From positions 1 to 64,000 of the forward strand of contig NZ_JAILWB010000019.1 of NCBI RefSeq assembly GCF_025699295.1: a stretch of DNA of 64,000 nucleotides. Reading direction: 5' to 3'. Source of the DNA: Hydrogenophaga sp. GTDB taxonomy: Bacteria; Pseudomonadota; Gammaproteobacteria; Burkholderiales; Burkholderiaceae_C. Every line of letters starts with the position of its first letter. Within the stretch, counting starts at the first letter, position 1. Shown here one piece after another: positions 42,448-51,189 of the stretch. The notes under the pieces are model-generated. The model was not told the DNA's origin. It saw only the letters and a program-made list of their open reading frames with translations, and did not search any database. The translations under genes were made by a program, and so were the position numbers.

Positions 42448-43074
42448 ATGGCCATTGAACAGATCCCCGCCCCCACCCGCAGCCGCCCCGCCATCGAGGT
42501 GAGTGTGGTGATGCGGCGCGAGCCGGTCAGCGGCCCGATGAGCCGCTGGCAGCCCTGGCGCTGGGTGCTGGCCGACGTCGTGGTCAGCAGCGACCCGGAC
42601 GACACCGGCCCGGCGCCCGCGCACGAGGACCACGAACCTCAGGCCGTGGAGCCGGTGGATGCCGTCGCGGCCAGCACGCCGGCCGCTCACTGGCTGTTTC
42701 CGCGCTTTCGCGTCGAGCTGTTCCGCGACGACGCCGAGGGGTACTTCCTCAACCTCAATAGCCCGCAACCCTGCTTCTGGGTGTTCTGGCGTGCCGACGA
42801 GGAACGGCTGCTCGACGGCGAGCCCATGGCCGTGCCGCAGATCGTCACGCTGAGTTACCACGACGCCGGGCGCTGGCTCGACGCACAGGAGCGGGTGGAC
42901 CAGGTGCCCGCCCCTGCCGAGGTGGTCGACTGGCTGCGGGGTTTCGTCGACGCCACCTACCAGCCCGAGCCGAAGAAGCGCAAGCGCCCCGTCAGCTTCA
43001 AGCCCCTGACCGATCGCTTCGGCCAGCCGGTGCGCATCTCGACCGAGAAACGCGGCCCGGGGCCGACGACATGA
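42448..43074 (+). CDS. DUF3305 family protein
   Basis: Soluble protein of 208 residues. The stretch IEVSVVMRREPVSGPMSRWQPWRW near the start and VELFRDDAEGYFLNLNSPQPCFWVFWR later match DUF3305, a family tied to formate dehydrogenase loci in betaproteobacteria. The C-terminal KRPVSFKPLTDRFGQPVRIS is basic. The ATG at 42448 begins MAIEQIP; an ATG at 42427 is possible but has no spaced ribosome-binding site. It overlaps the next gene by 4 bases. Function unknown; assembly or regulation of the dehydrogenase is inferred from context. Confidence 0.85.
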   Translation: MAIEQIPAPTRSRPAIEVSVVMRREPVSGPMSRWQPWRWVLADVVVSSDPDDTGPAPAHEDHEPQAVEPVDAVAASTPAAHWLFPRFRVELFRDDAEGYFLNLNSPQPCFWVFWRADEERLLDGEPMAVPQIVTLSYHDAGRWLDAQERVDQVPAPAEVVDWLRGFVDATYQPEPKKRKRPVSFKPLTDRFGQPVRISTEKRGPGPTT

Positions 43075-43913
43075 CGCTGCGCATCGGTATCAGCGCCCGC
43101 CTGCTGCACAACCCGCCGCTCGGGCTGGGTCTGCCGCAGAAGCGGCTGCAGTTCCTGGAAAGCACCATGGCGCACTGGATCATGGCCCATCGGGCCATCG
43201 CGCTGATGGTGCCCTTTGTGGACGAGGAAAGCCCCTTGTCGGTCAACCGCGCGCCGATGACCGAGATCGTCGCCATGCTTGATGGGCTGGTGCTTCAGGG
43301 CGGCATCGACATCTGCCCCGAAACCTATGGCGACACGCTGCGTGATCCCGCCTGGGCGGGCGATGCGATCCGCGACCGCTATGAGCTGGCGCTGCTGCGT
43401 GGCTTCATCGACGCGGGCAAGCCGGTGCTCGGTGTGTGCCGCGGTGCCCAGCTCATCAACGTGTGCTTCGGTGGCAGTCTGGTGCAGGACATCCCGTCAC
43501 AGAGACCGGGTTCCATCAATCACCAGGACACGAACCGGTATGACCGCCTGATGCATGAGGTGGAGTTCGAGCCGGGGTCGACGCTGGACGCGCTGTATGG
43601 CAGCACCACGCCGCACCGTGTCACCAGCATCCATCACCAGTGCGTGGACCGACTCGGCGCCGGGCTGGTGGTGGAGGCCCGCAGCCCCCGGGACGGCATC
43701 ATCGAAGCCATCCGCCACGACGGGCCCGGCTACGTGCTCGGTGTGCAGTGGCATCCCGAGTTCCATCTTTCTCCCGGCGAGGAAACCGAAGGCTTGCTCG
43801 ACAGCGGCCCGATGATGATGGACTTCCTGCGCTCGGCGCACGCACGGGCGGACCGCCATCAGAGTGGCGAAACCCAGGTGCACGCCGGCCTTGCCCTGCC
43901 GAAACGCGCATGA
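43071..43913 (+). CDS. Gamma-glutamyl-GABA hydrolase-like (C26) glutamine amidotransferase-fold protein
   Basis: Class I glutamine amidotransferase-like hydrolase of 280 residues, peptidase C26 family (PuuD-like). The nucleophile motif is KPVLGVCRGAQLINVCFGG, oxyanion residues are in GLVLQGGIDICPETYG, and the catalytic His-Glu pair is in GVQWHPEFHLSPGEE. Start ATGA overlap of 4 bases with DUF3305, and a 4-base overlap (ATGA) with DUF3306 downstream, indicate translational coupling on both sides. Substrate unknown: PuuD-like polyamine breakdown is unlikely here because no puu genes are nearby. Confidence 0.88.
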   Translation: MTLRIGISARLLHNPPLGLGLPQKRLQFLESTMAHWIMAHRAIALMVPFVDEESPLSVNRAPMTEIVAMLDGLVLQGGIDICPETYGDTLRDPAWAGDAIRDRYELALLRGFIDAGKPVLGVCRGAQLINVCFGGSLVQDIPSQRPGSINHQDTNRYDRLMHEVEFEPGSTLDALYGSTTPHRVTSIHHQCVDRLGAGLVVEARSPRDGIIEAIRHDGPGYVLGVQWHPEFHLSPGEETEGLLDSGPMMMDFLRSAHARADRHQSGETQVHAGLALPKRA

Positions 43914-44527
43914 CCACCCAGGACGACAGCAACTTTTTCTCGCGCTGGTCGCGCCGCAAGGTGCAGGTGCGCGCCAACGAGCCGCTGCCGCCCGAGCCAC
44001 CACCGCCCCGGCCAACCGCGCCGGTGGTGGCTGTGGCCGCGCCGCCCGTGGCCACCGAACCGGTGCCGGCCGAGGCGCCTGCCGAACAGCCACCGCTGCC
44101 CACGATGGAAGACGTGGCCCGGCTCACCCCCGAATCCGACTACGCGTCCTTCGTGGCCCGGGGTGTGCCGTCCGACGTGCGCAACGCTGCCGTCAAGAAG
44201 CTGTTCACCGACCCGCGCTACAACGTGATGGACGGTCTGGACATCTACATCGACGACTACTCCAAGCCCAGCCCGCTGTCGGCCGCGCACATGGCCAAGA
44301 TGGTCGGCGCGCAGTTTCTCAAGCTGGTGGACGATCCCGACGAACCCAAGCCGGAGAATGCGGCGCCGCCATTGCCTGCGCCGCCCGCAGTCGAACCCAC
44401 AGTCTCCCCGGATACCTCCGACAACACCGCTTCCGCTCGCCCGGAGCCCCACGATGACAACGCTGATCTGCAACTGCAACCAGACCATGACCCTGAACCC
44501 GGACGTTCTGGGCCAGGCACTGGATGA
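43910..44527 (+). CDS. DUF3306 family protein
   Basis: Protein of 205 residues. It opens MTTQDDSNFFSRWSRRKVQVR, the conserved DUF3306 start, followed by a Pro/Ala-rich linker. The conserved core is PTMEDVARLTPESDYASF (near residue 65) and AVKKLFTDPRYNVMDGLDIYIDDYSK. The acidic tail after about residue 145 is variable. It overlaps the polyferredoxin gene by 74 bases in another frame, so its last 24 residues are read through that gene's start. The family is linked to formate dehydrogenase loci; its role is unknown. Confidence 0.87.
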   Translation: MTTQDDSNFFSRWSRRKVQVRANEPLPPEPPPPRPTAPVVAVAAPPVATEPVPAEAPAEQPPLPTMEDVARLTPESDYASFVARGVPSDVRNAAVKKLFTDPRYNVMDGLDIYIDDYSKPSPLSAAHMAKMVGAQFLKLVDDPDEPKPENAAPPLPAPPAVEPTVSPDTSDNTASARPEPHDDNADLQLQPDHDPEPGRSGPGTG

Positions 44528-46556
44528 AGACCTGAACCTGCACACCACCCTGTGTCGCCGCGACGCGCCGGCTTTCCAGAAGGCATGCCGCAGCAAGGAC
44601 GAACTGGTGGTGGCCTGCACGCAGGAGAGCCGCCTGTTCACCGAACTCTCCGAGCAGACCGAAGGCGCGGTGCCGCTGGACGTGCGGCCGATCCATTTCG
44701 TGAACATCCGCGAGACCGGAGGCTGGGGTCGCGAGGGCGCGCAGGCCATGCCGAAGATGGCCGCGCTGCTGGCGGCCGCGCGTCTGCCCGACGCCGAGCC
44801 GGTGCCGACCGTCACCTACAAGAGTGCAGGGCGGCTGCTCATCATCGGCGCGCTGGACGAGGCCGAGCGCATCGCTGGCATGGTGTCCGACGTGCTCGAG
44901 GTCAGCCTGATGGCCACCGGTGGCGGCGGCGCGCAGGAGCGCCGTTACCCGGTGATAGCGGCCGCGTTGCCGCAGCTCAGAGGCTGGCTGGGCGCGTTCG
45001 AGGTGTCCTGGCACACGGACAACCCCATCGACCTCGACCTGTGCACGCGCTGCAACGCCTGCGTGGCCGCCTGCCCCGAGGACGCAATCGGGCTGGACTA
45101 CCAGATCGACATGGACAAATGCAAAAGCCACCGCGCCTGCGTGAAGGCCTGCGAGGCCGTGGGCGCGATCAACTTCCAGCGCGAAGCCGTGGAACACAGT
45201 GAGCAGTTCGACATCGTGCTCGACCTGCGCGGCGAGCCCGCGTTCACGCAGCACGCGCACCCTCAGGGCTACTTCCACCTGGCCGGTGGACTGCAGGCGC
45301 AAGCCGCCATGGCCACGGTGATCAAGCTGCGCGACCTGGTCGGCGAGTTCGAGAAGCCGAAGTTCTTCACCTACAAGCAGAAGCTCTGCGCGCACGGCCG
45401 CAACGAAACCGTGGGCTGCAACGCGTGCGTGGAGATCTGCTCGGCGCTGGCCATCCGCAGCGAAATCAAGCGCAACCAGATCGTCGTCAACCCCAACCTC
45501 TGCGTGGGCTGCGGCGCCTGCACCACGGTGTGCCCCACCGGGGCGCTGAGCTATGCCTACCCGCGAGCGAGCGAGCAGGGTGTGAAGCTGCGCACCCTGC
45601 TGGCCACCTACGCCAAAGCCGGTGGCCGGGACGCTGCCCTGCTGTTGCACAGCCAGGAAGCGGGCAGCGCGCTCATTGGCGAACTGGGGCGCGCCGCTGC
45701 GCTCGACCGCAAGCAGGTGCGTGGCGTGCCCGCGCGCGTGATCCCGCTGCCGCTGTGGCACACCGCCTCCATCGGCCTGGACGTGTGGCTCTCGGCCTTT
45801 GCCTATGGCGCGTCGCAAGTCTGGGTGCTGATGACGGGCGAGGAAGCGCCGCAGTACCGCGAGGCGGTGCGCGCGCAGATGGGCGTGGCGCAGGCGATCG
45901 TGAGCGGCCTGGGTTACACGGGCACGCACTTTCGCCTGATCGAGGCGCGCGATGCGAAGGCGCTGGACGCCGCGCTCGGCGACGCTCCCGCGCAGACCGT
46001 CAAGCGACGCGCCACCTTCGCGGTGCAGGCCGAGAAGCGCGCCACCGTCGAACTCGCGATCGAGCACCTGCTGCAAGACAGTGCCGCGCAGCGCGCGCCC
46101 GCCGAAGCCATCGCGCTGCCGGGTGCCTCGTTGCTGGGGACCATCGTGGTGAACAAGGACAGCTGCACGCTCTGCCTGAGCTGCGTGAGCGCCTGCCCGG
46201 CCAGCGCGCTGCAGGACAACACCGAACGCCCGCAGCTGCGCTTCATCGAGAAGAACTGCGTGCAGTGCGGCCTGTGCGCGAGCACCTGCCCCGAAGACGC
46301 GATCACGCTGGAGCCGCGCCTGCTGCTGGGCGAACAGCGCAAGCAGTTGCGCGTGCTCAACGAAGCCCAGCCCTACCACTGCATCCGCTGCGCCAAACCC
46401 TTCGGCACGCTCAAGGGCATCGAGGTCATGCTGTCCAAGCTCTCTGGGCACGCGATGTTCCAGGGCGAGGCGCTGGAACGCCTGAAAATGTGCGGCGACT
46501 GCCGCGTGGTGGACCTGTACACCAACCCGGGCGAGACCCGCATCACCGATCTCTGA
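44454..46556 (+). CDS. Multi-cluster [4Fe-4S] ferredoxin-like protein
   Basis: Protein of 700 residues with several ferredoxin-type clusters: CTRCNACVAACPEDAI, CKSHRACVKAC, CNACVEICSALAI, CVGCGACTTVCPTGAL, CTLCLSCVSACPASAL and CVQCGLCASTCPEDAI, plus C-x-C and C-x2-C pairs at both ends (CNCN, CIRC, CGDC). No transmembrane segment is seen. It is a soluble electron-transfer candidate linked to the formate dehydrogenase. ATG 44454 starts MTTLICNCN. It is followed by the TorD-like chaperone gene after 14 bases. Partner proteins are not shown. Confidence 0.9.
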   Translation: MTTLICNCNQTMTLNPDVLGQALDEDLNLHTTLCRRDAPAFQKACRSKDELVVACTQESRLFTELSEQTEGAVPLDVRPIHFVNIRETGGWGREGAQAMPKMAALLAAARLPDAEPVPTVTYKSAGRLLIIGALDEAERIAGMVSDVLEVSLMATGGGGAQERRYPVIAAALPQLRGWLGAFEVSWHTDNPIDLDLCTRCNACVAACPEDAIGLDYQIDMDKCKSHRACVKACEAVGAINFQREAVEHSEQFDIVLDLRGEPAFTQHAHPQGYFHLAGGLQAQAAMATVIKLRDLVGEFEKPKFFTYKQKLCAHGRNETVGCNACVEICSALAIRSEIKRNQIVVNPNLCVGCGACTTVCPTGALSYAYPRASEQGVKLRTLLATYAKAGGRDAALLLHSQEAGSALIGELGRAAALDRKQVRGVPARVIPLPLWHTASIGLDVWLSAFAYGASQVWVLMTGEEAPQYREAVRAQMGVAQAIVSGLGYTGTHFRLIEARDAKALDAALGDAPAQTVKRRATFAVQAEKRATVELAIEHLLQDSAAQRAPAEAIALPGASLLGTIVVNKDSCTLCLSCVSACPASALQDNTERPQLRFIEKNCVQCGLCASTCPEDAITLEPRLLLGEQRKQLRVLNEAQPYHCIRCAKPFGTLKGIEVMLSKLSGHAMFQGEALERLKMCGDCRVVDLYTNPGETRITDL

Positions 46557-46570
46557 AGCACGCCAACGCC

Positions 46571-47188
46571 ATGAACAACGCCATTCCCGTCTCGTCCGCG
46601 CTGGACGAGGAAACCGCCCGCGCCGAGGTCTACGGCCTGCTCGCCGCGCTGTACTATGCGCCGCCGTCACCCGATCTGATGTCGCAGCTGCGCGTGGCCG
46701 TGACCGAGGCGCCCGCCGCCGGCGGCTTTCTGGAAGAACCCTGGCGCGAGGTGGTGGCCGCGGCGCGTGCGATGGACGATGCGGCGGTGGCCGAGGAGTT
46801 CGAGGCGCTGTTCGGCGGCGTGGGCAAGCCCGAGGTCTACGTGTTCGGCTCGCACTACCTCAGCGGCTTCCTCAACGAGAAGCCGCTGGCACAGCTGCGC
46901 AGCGACCTGGCGGTGCTGGGCCTGGCGCGCGACGAGGCCATGCCCGAGACCGAGGACCACGTGGCCTACCTGTGCGAGGTGATGCGCTACCTCATCGCCG
47001 GCGACGACGTGGAGGTGGCCAACCTCACACAGCAGCAGAAGTTCTTCACCGCCCACGTGCAGCCCTGGGTGCCGCAGCTGTGCGACAACCTGGCCGCGCA
47101 CCCCAAGGCCCGTTTCTATGGGGCGCTGGCCGGGTTCACCCGGGCGTTCGTCGGGGTCGAGGCGCAGGGTTTCGACATGCTGGCCTAA
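46571..47188 (+). CDS. TorD/DmsD-family molecular chaperone
   Basis: Protein of 205 residues, mostly helical, with family stretches ARAEVYGLLAALYYAPPSPDL, VFGSHYLSGFLNEKPLAQL and VAYLCEVMRYLIAGDD. TorD-like proteins bind the Tat signal of molybdoenzymes and guard cofactor insertion; the likely client is the formate dehydrogenase alpha subunit encoded 4 kb downstream. It ends the assembly operon. Its TAA shares bases with the stop of the opposite-strand kinase gene (47185-47188), so the two genes converge with no terminator. Confidence 0.88.
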   Translation: MNNAIPVSSALDEETARAEVYGLLAALYYAPPSPDLMSQLRVAVTEAPAAGGFLEEPWREVVAAARAMDDAAVAEEFEALFGGVGKPEVYVFGSHYLSGFLNEKPLAQLRSDLAVLGLARDEAMPETEDHVAYLCEVMRYLIAGDDVEVANLTQQQKFFTAHVQPWVPQLCDNLAAHPKARFYGALAGFTRAFVGVEAQGFDMLA

Positions 47189-49296
47189 AGCCCCCCAGGG
47201 CGCCCATCCCGCGTGGGCGCTGCATCGGGTGCATGCGGCTCCGTGAGCAGTGCCACGCAGAACGATGCCCCCTGCCCATCCGGGCGGTTCCCTGCCGTGA
47301 TGTGCCCCCCGTAGCGCTCCACCAGGCCCTGACTGATCCACAGGCCCAGGCCATTGCCGTCGTTCTTGGTGGTGAAGAAGGGCCGGAACAGGCGGTCCAG
47401 CACCTCCGGTGAAAGTCCGCTGCCGCTGTCCTGCACACAGAGCCGCACGCCCTCTCGCCCGGCTTCGTCGGTCCAGTCGCGCGACACCAGCTGCAGGGTG
47501 CCGCCCTGCGGCATCGCCTGGATCGCGTTGATCATCAGATTGATGACCACCTGTTGCAACTCCTGGCGGTTGCAGCCCACGCGCTGCGAGGCCAGCAAGT
47601 CGCGCTGGACCTCGATGTTCGTCTGCGCCAGCAGGTGACTCACGAGTACCAGGCAGTCTTCCAGTGTGCGGTTGATGTCCAGCGTCTCCACATAGCCCGC
47701 GTACTCGGTCGGACGCGCGTACTGCAGCAATTGCGTGACGATGATGCGCATGCGCTCGACCTGCTCGTCGAGCAGCTTGAGTTCGGCCCGTACAGGCTGG
47801 CCCGCGTCGCCCAGGGTTTCGCGCATCAGGTCCAGGTTGCCCTGCATCACCGCGATCGGGTTGTTGATCTCGTGCGCGATGCTGGCCGTGAGCTGGCCGA
47901 TGGCGGCGAGCTTCTCGCTCTTGACCAGCTGCTGCTGCGCCAGTTGCAGGGATGCGTTGCTCGCCTCCAGTTCCTGCGTGCGCTCGGCCACCTTGTGGTC
48001 CAGCTCCTCGCCCCAGCGTTGCAGTGCGGCCGTCTTGTCGTCGATCACGTCGAGCAGTTCATCGAGGTGACCGGCGAGCGCGCCCAGCTCGTCGCGCGCG
48101 CTCAGTTCGCCCACGCGCGCGCCCGACTCGCCATCCTCCACCAGCTGCATGGTGCGGTTCATGCGCTGCACCGGCTGGAAGATGCTGCGAGCCCAGCGCA
48201 GAGAAAACCAGGCAGAGAGCACCATCACGCCGAGGAAGATCAGGCCGATGGCCGCCAGCATGGCGTAGCGCACGAAACGGAAGGGGGCCTCCAGATAGCC
48301 CACGTACAGCATGCCGATGCGCTGGTCGTGCGCGTCCAGCAGCGGTTCGTAGGCCGAGACGTACCAGTCGTTGACGACAAAAGCACGGTCCAGCCAGGTC
48401 TGTCCCTGCCCCAGAACGGCATCGCGCACAGTCTGCGACACGCGCGTGCCGATGGCGCGCTGGTCCTGGAACAGGCGCACGTTGGTGGTGATGCGCACGT
48501 CGTCCATGAACAGCGTGGCCGTGCCCTGGCTGCCGAAGGGCAGCGAGCCCTCGGGGTAGACGATGCGGTTGATGTGGTCGATGAAGTCGAGGTTCTGGTT
48601 CAGCAGCAGGCCGCCGGCGAGCAGGGCTATGGTCTGGCCCCGTGCATCGAGCACCGGATGGGTGGACAACATCACCATCGCGCGGTGTTCGGCCTGGCGC
48701 GTATCCGGGGCGGCGTTGCGCGTGGCCACCAGCGGGATGGCCAGGCGCTGCGCCAGGTGGGGTGCAAGCGCGTGCAGCGCGGCGGGCTCCAGCACAAGCA
48801 GGCTGGCGCTGGCGCGCGTCGGCGCAGTCGTGCTCGACAGAGCGCCACCCAGCGCCGCGGGCATCGGCGGTATGGGCGCGGCTGCGTCGGCTGCGCTCAG
48901 GCCCAGCGGCAGCGCGCGCGCCAGCGCGCGCCCCTGCGGGTCGTAGATCACCAGGAAATCCAGACCCAGCCGCTCGCGCTGGCGCGCCAGTTGTTCGTTC
49001 AGCCGGGTAGTGTTCGTCGCGCCAGAGCTTCCCAGCGCCGCGAACAATACCTGCGAGCCGGCCACGCCCAGCGTGCCCGAGCCCACGTCGCTCAGCACCT
49101 GTTCGAAGTAGCCGTGCGCCACAGCCAGGTCGCTGCGCACCTTGGTGATGAGCAGGCGGTCGTAGGCCACGTTGCTCCACAGGGCCAGGGCCACGACCAG
49201 CATGGGAAAGGCCACCAGCAAGGGCAGCAGCGCCATCGCCAGCAGCTTGTTGCGGACCGAGCCCGCGAGCCAGCGGGGCGTGCGCCACAGACTCAT
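47185..49296 (-). CDS. Sensor histidine kinase with double-Cache-like periplasmic domain
   Basis: Membrane sensor kinase of 703 residues. Parts in order: a transmembrane helix (about 20-45), a large periplasmic region (about 50-340, Cache-like), a second helix (about 345-370), HAMP, a coiled coil (AERTQELEASNASLQLAQQQL), HisKA with phospho-acceptor His475 (SIAHEINNPIAV), and HATPase motifs NLMINAIQAM and GNGLGLWISQGLV. ATG 49296 begins MSLWRTPRW; a start at 49398 would overlap the regulator gene. It lies 16 bases after its response regulator. The signal is unknown; formate dehydrogenase genes flank it on both sides. Confidence 0.92.
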   Translation of the reverse strand: MSLWRTPRWLAGSVRNKLLAMALLPLLVAFPMLVVALALWSNVAYDRLLITKVRSDLAVAHGYFEQVLSDVGSGTLGVAGSQVLFAALGSSGATNTTRLNEQLARQRERLGLDFLVIYDPQGRALARALPLGLSAADAAAPIPPMPAALGGALSSTTAPTRASASLLVLEPAALHALAPHLAQRLAIPLVATRNAAPDTRQAEHRAMVMLSTHPVLDARGQTIALLAGGLLLNQNLDFIDHINRIVYPEGSLPFGSQGTATLFMDDVRITTNVRLFQDQRAIGTRVSQTVRDAVLGQGQTWLDRAFVVNDWYVSAYEPLLDAHDQRIGMLYVGYLEAPFRFVRYAMLAAIGLIFLGVMVLSAWFSLRWARSIFQPVQRMNRTMQLVEDGESGARVGELSARDELGALAGHLDELLDVIDDKTAALQRWGEELDHKVAERTQELEASNASLQLAQQQLVKSEKLAAIGQLTASIAHEINNPIAVMQGNLDLMRETLGDAGQPVRAELKLLDEQVERMRIIVTQLLQYARPTEYAGYVETLDINRTLEDCLVLVSHLLAQTNIEVQRDLLASQRVGCNRQELQQVVINLMINAIQAMPQGGTLQLVSRDWTDEAGREGVRLCVQDSGSGLSPEVLDRLFRPFFTTKNDGNGLGLWISQGLVERYGGHITAGNRPDGQGASFCVALLTEPHAPDAAPTRDGRPGGL

Positions 49297-49312
49297 GCCC
49301 TGGCGCGCCGGC

Positions 49313-50701
49313 TCAAGCCGCGCCCCACTCGGCCACACGGCGCTCCAGCGTGCGGCGGGAGACGCCCAGCAACTGGGCCGCGCGGGTCTTGTCGCCATGC
49401 ACCGAGTCGAGCACGCTCAGGATGTGCATCTTCTCCAGCGTGTGCAGGTCGGTGGGCCGCGCGGGCGCCTGGGTGTCTGCTGCGGGGCCGCGGGCCTCGC
49501 CGGGGTACAGCGCCGACACATTGAGGCTGCCCAGGATGAGCGAGCGCTCGATCAGGTTGCGCAGTTCGCGCACATTGCCCGGCCAGTCGTACTGGCGCAG
49601 GAAGTCCATCTCCTGCTCGCTGATGCGCAGCGGCTCCACGCCGAGCGAGGGCGCGAGCTGGGCGTTGAAGTGGGCGACCAGCTCGGCGATATCGTCCTTG
49701 TGCTGGCGCAGCGGCGGCAGCGTGAGGTCGACCACCTGCAGGCGGAAGTACAGGTCCTTGCGGAAGCGCCCCGCGGTCACTTCGTCGCTGAGCTGGCGGT
49801 TGGTGGCGGCCACGATGCGCAGGTTCAGCGGCACCAGCTGTTCGCTGCCCACCGGGCGGATGTTGAGGTCTTCGATCGCGCGCAGCAGCGTGGCCTGGAT
49901 CGGCAGCGGCAGCTCGGCGATCTCGTCGAGGAACAGCGTGCCGCCCTGCGCATAGTGGAACAGGCCGTCGCGCGCGCGCGTGGCACCGGTGAATGCACCC
50001 TTGGCGTGGCCGAACAGCTCGCTCTCGATCAGCTCGGGTGAGACGGCCGCGCAGTTGACCGGCACGAACGGCCCGCCGGCGCGGCTGCCCAGTGCGTGCA
50101 GCTCGCGCGCCACCAGCTCCTTGCCGGTGCCCGATTCGCCCTGCAACAGCACCGTGCTGTTGACCGGGGCCACGCGGGCGATCGACTCGCGCAGCTGCTG
50201 CATCGACGCTGAGTTGCCGACCAGCGCGCCCAGCCCCGGCGTGCTGACGACGGCGCGGCGCAGCACGAAGTTTTCACGCCGCAGGCGCGAGCGCTCGTAA
50301 CAGTGTTTCACCGCGTTGAGGATCTGCGGCACACGAAACGGCTTGAGGATGAAGTCGGACGCGCCGGCGCGCAGCGCCTCGATGGCGGTGTCGAGGTCGG
50401 CGAATGCGGTGATCAGGATCACCTCGCCGGTGAAGCCGTGTTCACGCAGTTCCTTGAGCCAGGCCACGCCGCTCTTGCCCGGCAGCGAGATGTCCAGGAT
50501 CACCAGGTCCACGTGGTGGCCACGCAGCCAGTGCGCGCCGTCCTCGGCACTGGTCGCGCTCATGACAAAGTGGCAGCGCGGCGCCAGCGTCTTGACGAGA
50601 AAGTTGAGCATGCCCTGCTCGTCGTCCACGATCAGGATCGACCAGTCGGGCCAGCCTTCGAGCGTGCGCTCGGGCGAAGGGGGAATGAATGAGGTCTCCA
50701 C
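49313..50701 (-). CDS. NtrC-family sigma-54-dependent response regulator
   Basis: Transcription activator of 462 residues. Receiver domain: phospho-acceptor Asp70 (VDLVILDISLPG) with Lys120. AAA+ domain: Walker A GESGTGKE (188-195), GAFTGA loop (235-240) that contacts sigma-54, and GGTLFLDEIAELPLP. C-terminal Fis-type HTH: DKTRAAQLLGVSRRTLERRV. Start is a GTG at 50701. It is first in a pair with the kinase and faces the formate dehydrogenase operon, whose sigma-54 promoter lies in the shared 488-base gap. Confidence 0.94.
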   Translation of the reverse strand: METSFIPPSPERTLEGWPDWSILIVDDEQGMLNFLVKTLAPRCHFVMSATSAEDGAHWLRGHHVDLVILDISLPGKSGVAWLKELREHGFTGEVILITAFADLDTAIEALRAGASDFILKPFRVPQILNAVKHCYERSRLRRENFVLRRAVVSTPGLGALVGNSASMQQLRESIARVAPVNSTVLLQGESGTGKELVARELHALGSRAGGPFVPVNCAAVSPELIESELFGHAKGAFTGATRARDGLFHYAQGGTLFLDEIAELPLPIQATLLRAIEDLNIRPVGSEQLVPLNLRIVAATNRQLSDEVTAGRFRKDLYFRLQVVDLTLPPLRQHKDDIAELVAHFNAQLAPSLGVEPLRISEQEMDFLRQYDWPGNVRELRNLIERSLILGSLNVSALYPGEARGPAADTQAPARPTDLHTLEKMHILSVLDSVHGDKTRAAQLLGVSRRTLERRVAEWGAA

Positions 50702-50801
50702 CCGCGGGGATTCTACGGAGGAAGCCTACGAAATCAGTTGGGTATTCGCGCATTTCCGACGCCAGCGGCCGGGGTTGGACGCCGCAACGGGCCGGGACTG
50801 A

Positions 50802-50818
50802 TGCGACAACTTGTCGCA
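50802..50818. promoter_or_regulatory. Perfect palindrome, candidate activator site (UAS)
   Basis: TGCGACAACTTGTCGCA has 8-base arms around one central base, a length and symmetry typical of Fis-type activator sites. It lies about 180 bases upstream of the sigma-54 promoter and about 100 bases upstream of the response regulator gene, in the 488-base intergenic region between them. Only one copy is seen there. Binding by the adjacent regulator is inferred. Confidence 0.55.
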
Positions 50819-50993
50819 AACGTGGCGGACAGTTTGGCGCTGCATGCTCGGGGTAATGGATTGGTTTGATGGGTTATCCCTTAGTCGGCGGACATGCATT
50901 CGTCTGCCCGGTTTGCGCGCCATCGCGTCAACAGAGGACGGGCTTCGCACAAGCGTTCCCCGACCTGAAGGGTACAAGGAAACATCGATCAGG

Positions 50994-51009
50994 TGGCACG
51001 CTTCTGGCT
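50994..51009 (+). promoter_or_regulatory. Sigma-54 promoter for the formate dehydrogenase operon
   Basis: TGGCACGCTTCTGGCT matches the -24/-12 consensus TGGCACG-N4-TTGCW at all but one base, with the invariant GG (50995-50996) and GC (51007-51008) separated by exactly 10 bases. The start point would be near 51020, about 170 bases before the first gene (51190). The adjacent NtrC-family regulator supplies the activator required by sigma-54. Confidence 0.8.
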
Positions 51010-51189
51010 ATGAAAACGGAAGCACGCATGCATGCTGCGGTGCGGCATTGAAAGATGCGAACGACTCGTATTCCGGTCTTGCGCGAGACCCGGTGAACGA
51101 CTTGCGCGGGGGGTGGTGGCCGGTTAGATTCGACGTATGCAAAAGGTCCGCATGTTGTGATGCGGGGCCCTTCCAACCAGGAGACATGC

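Noticed and set aside
43071..43913. Polyamine (Puu) catabolism assignment for the C26 gene
   Set aside because: No other puu genes are present, and both neighbours belong to formate dehydrogenase loci.
44319..46670. Open frame of 783 codons on the minus strand opposite the polyferredoxin gene
   Set aside because: Shadow of the real plus-strand gene, which shows six ferredoxin motifs.
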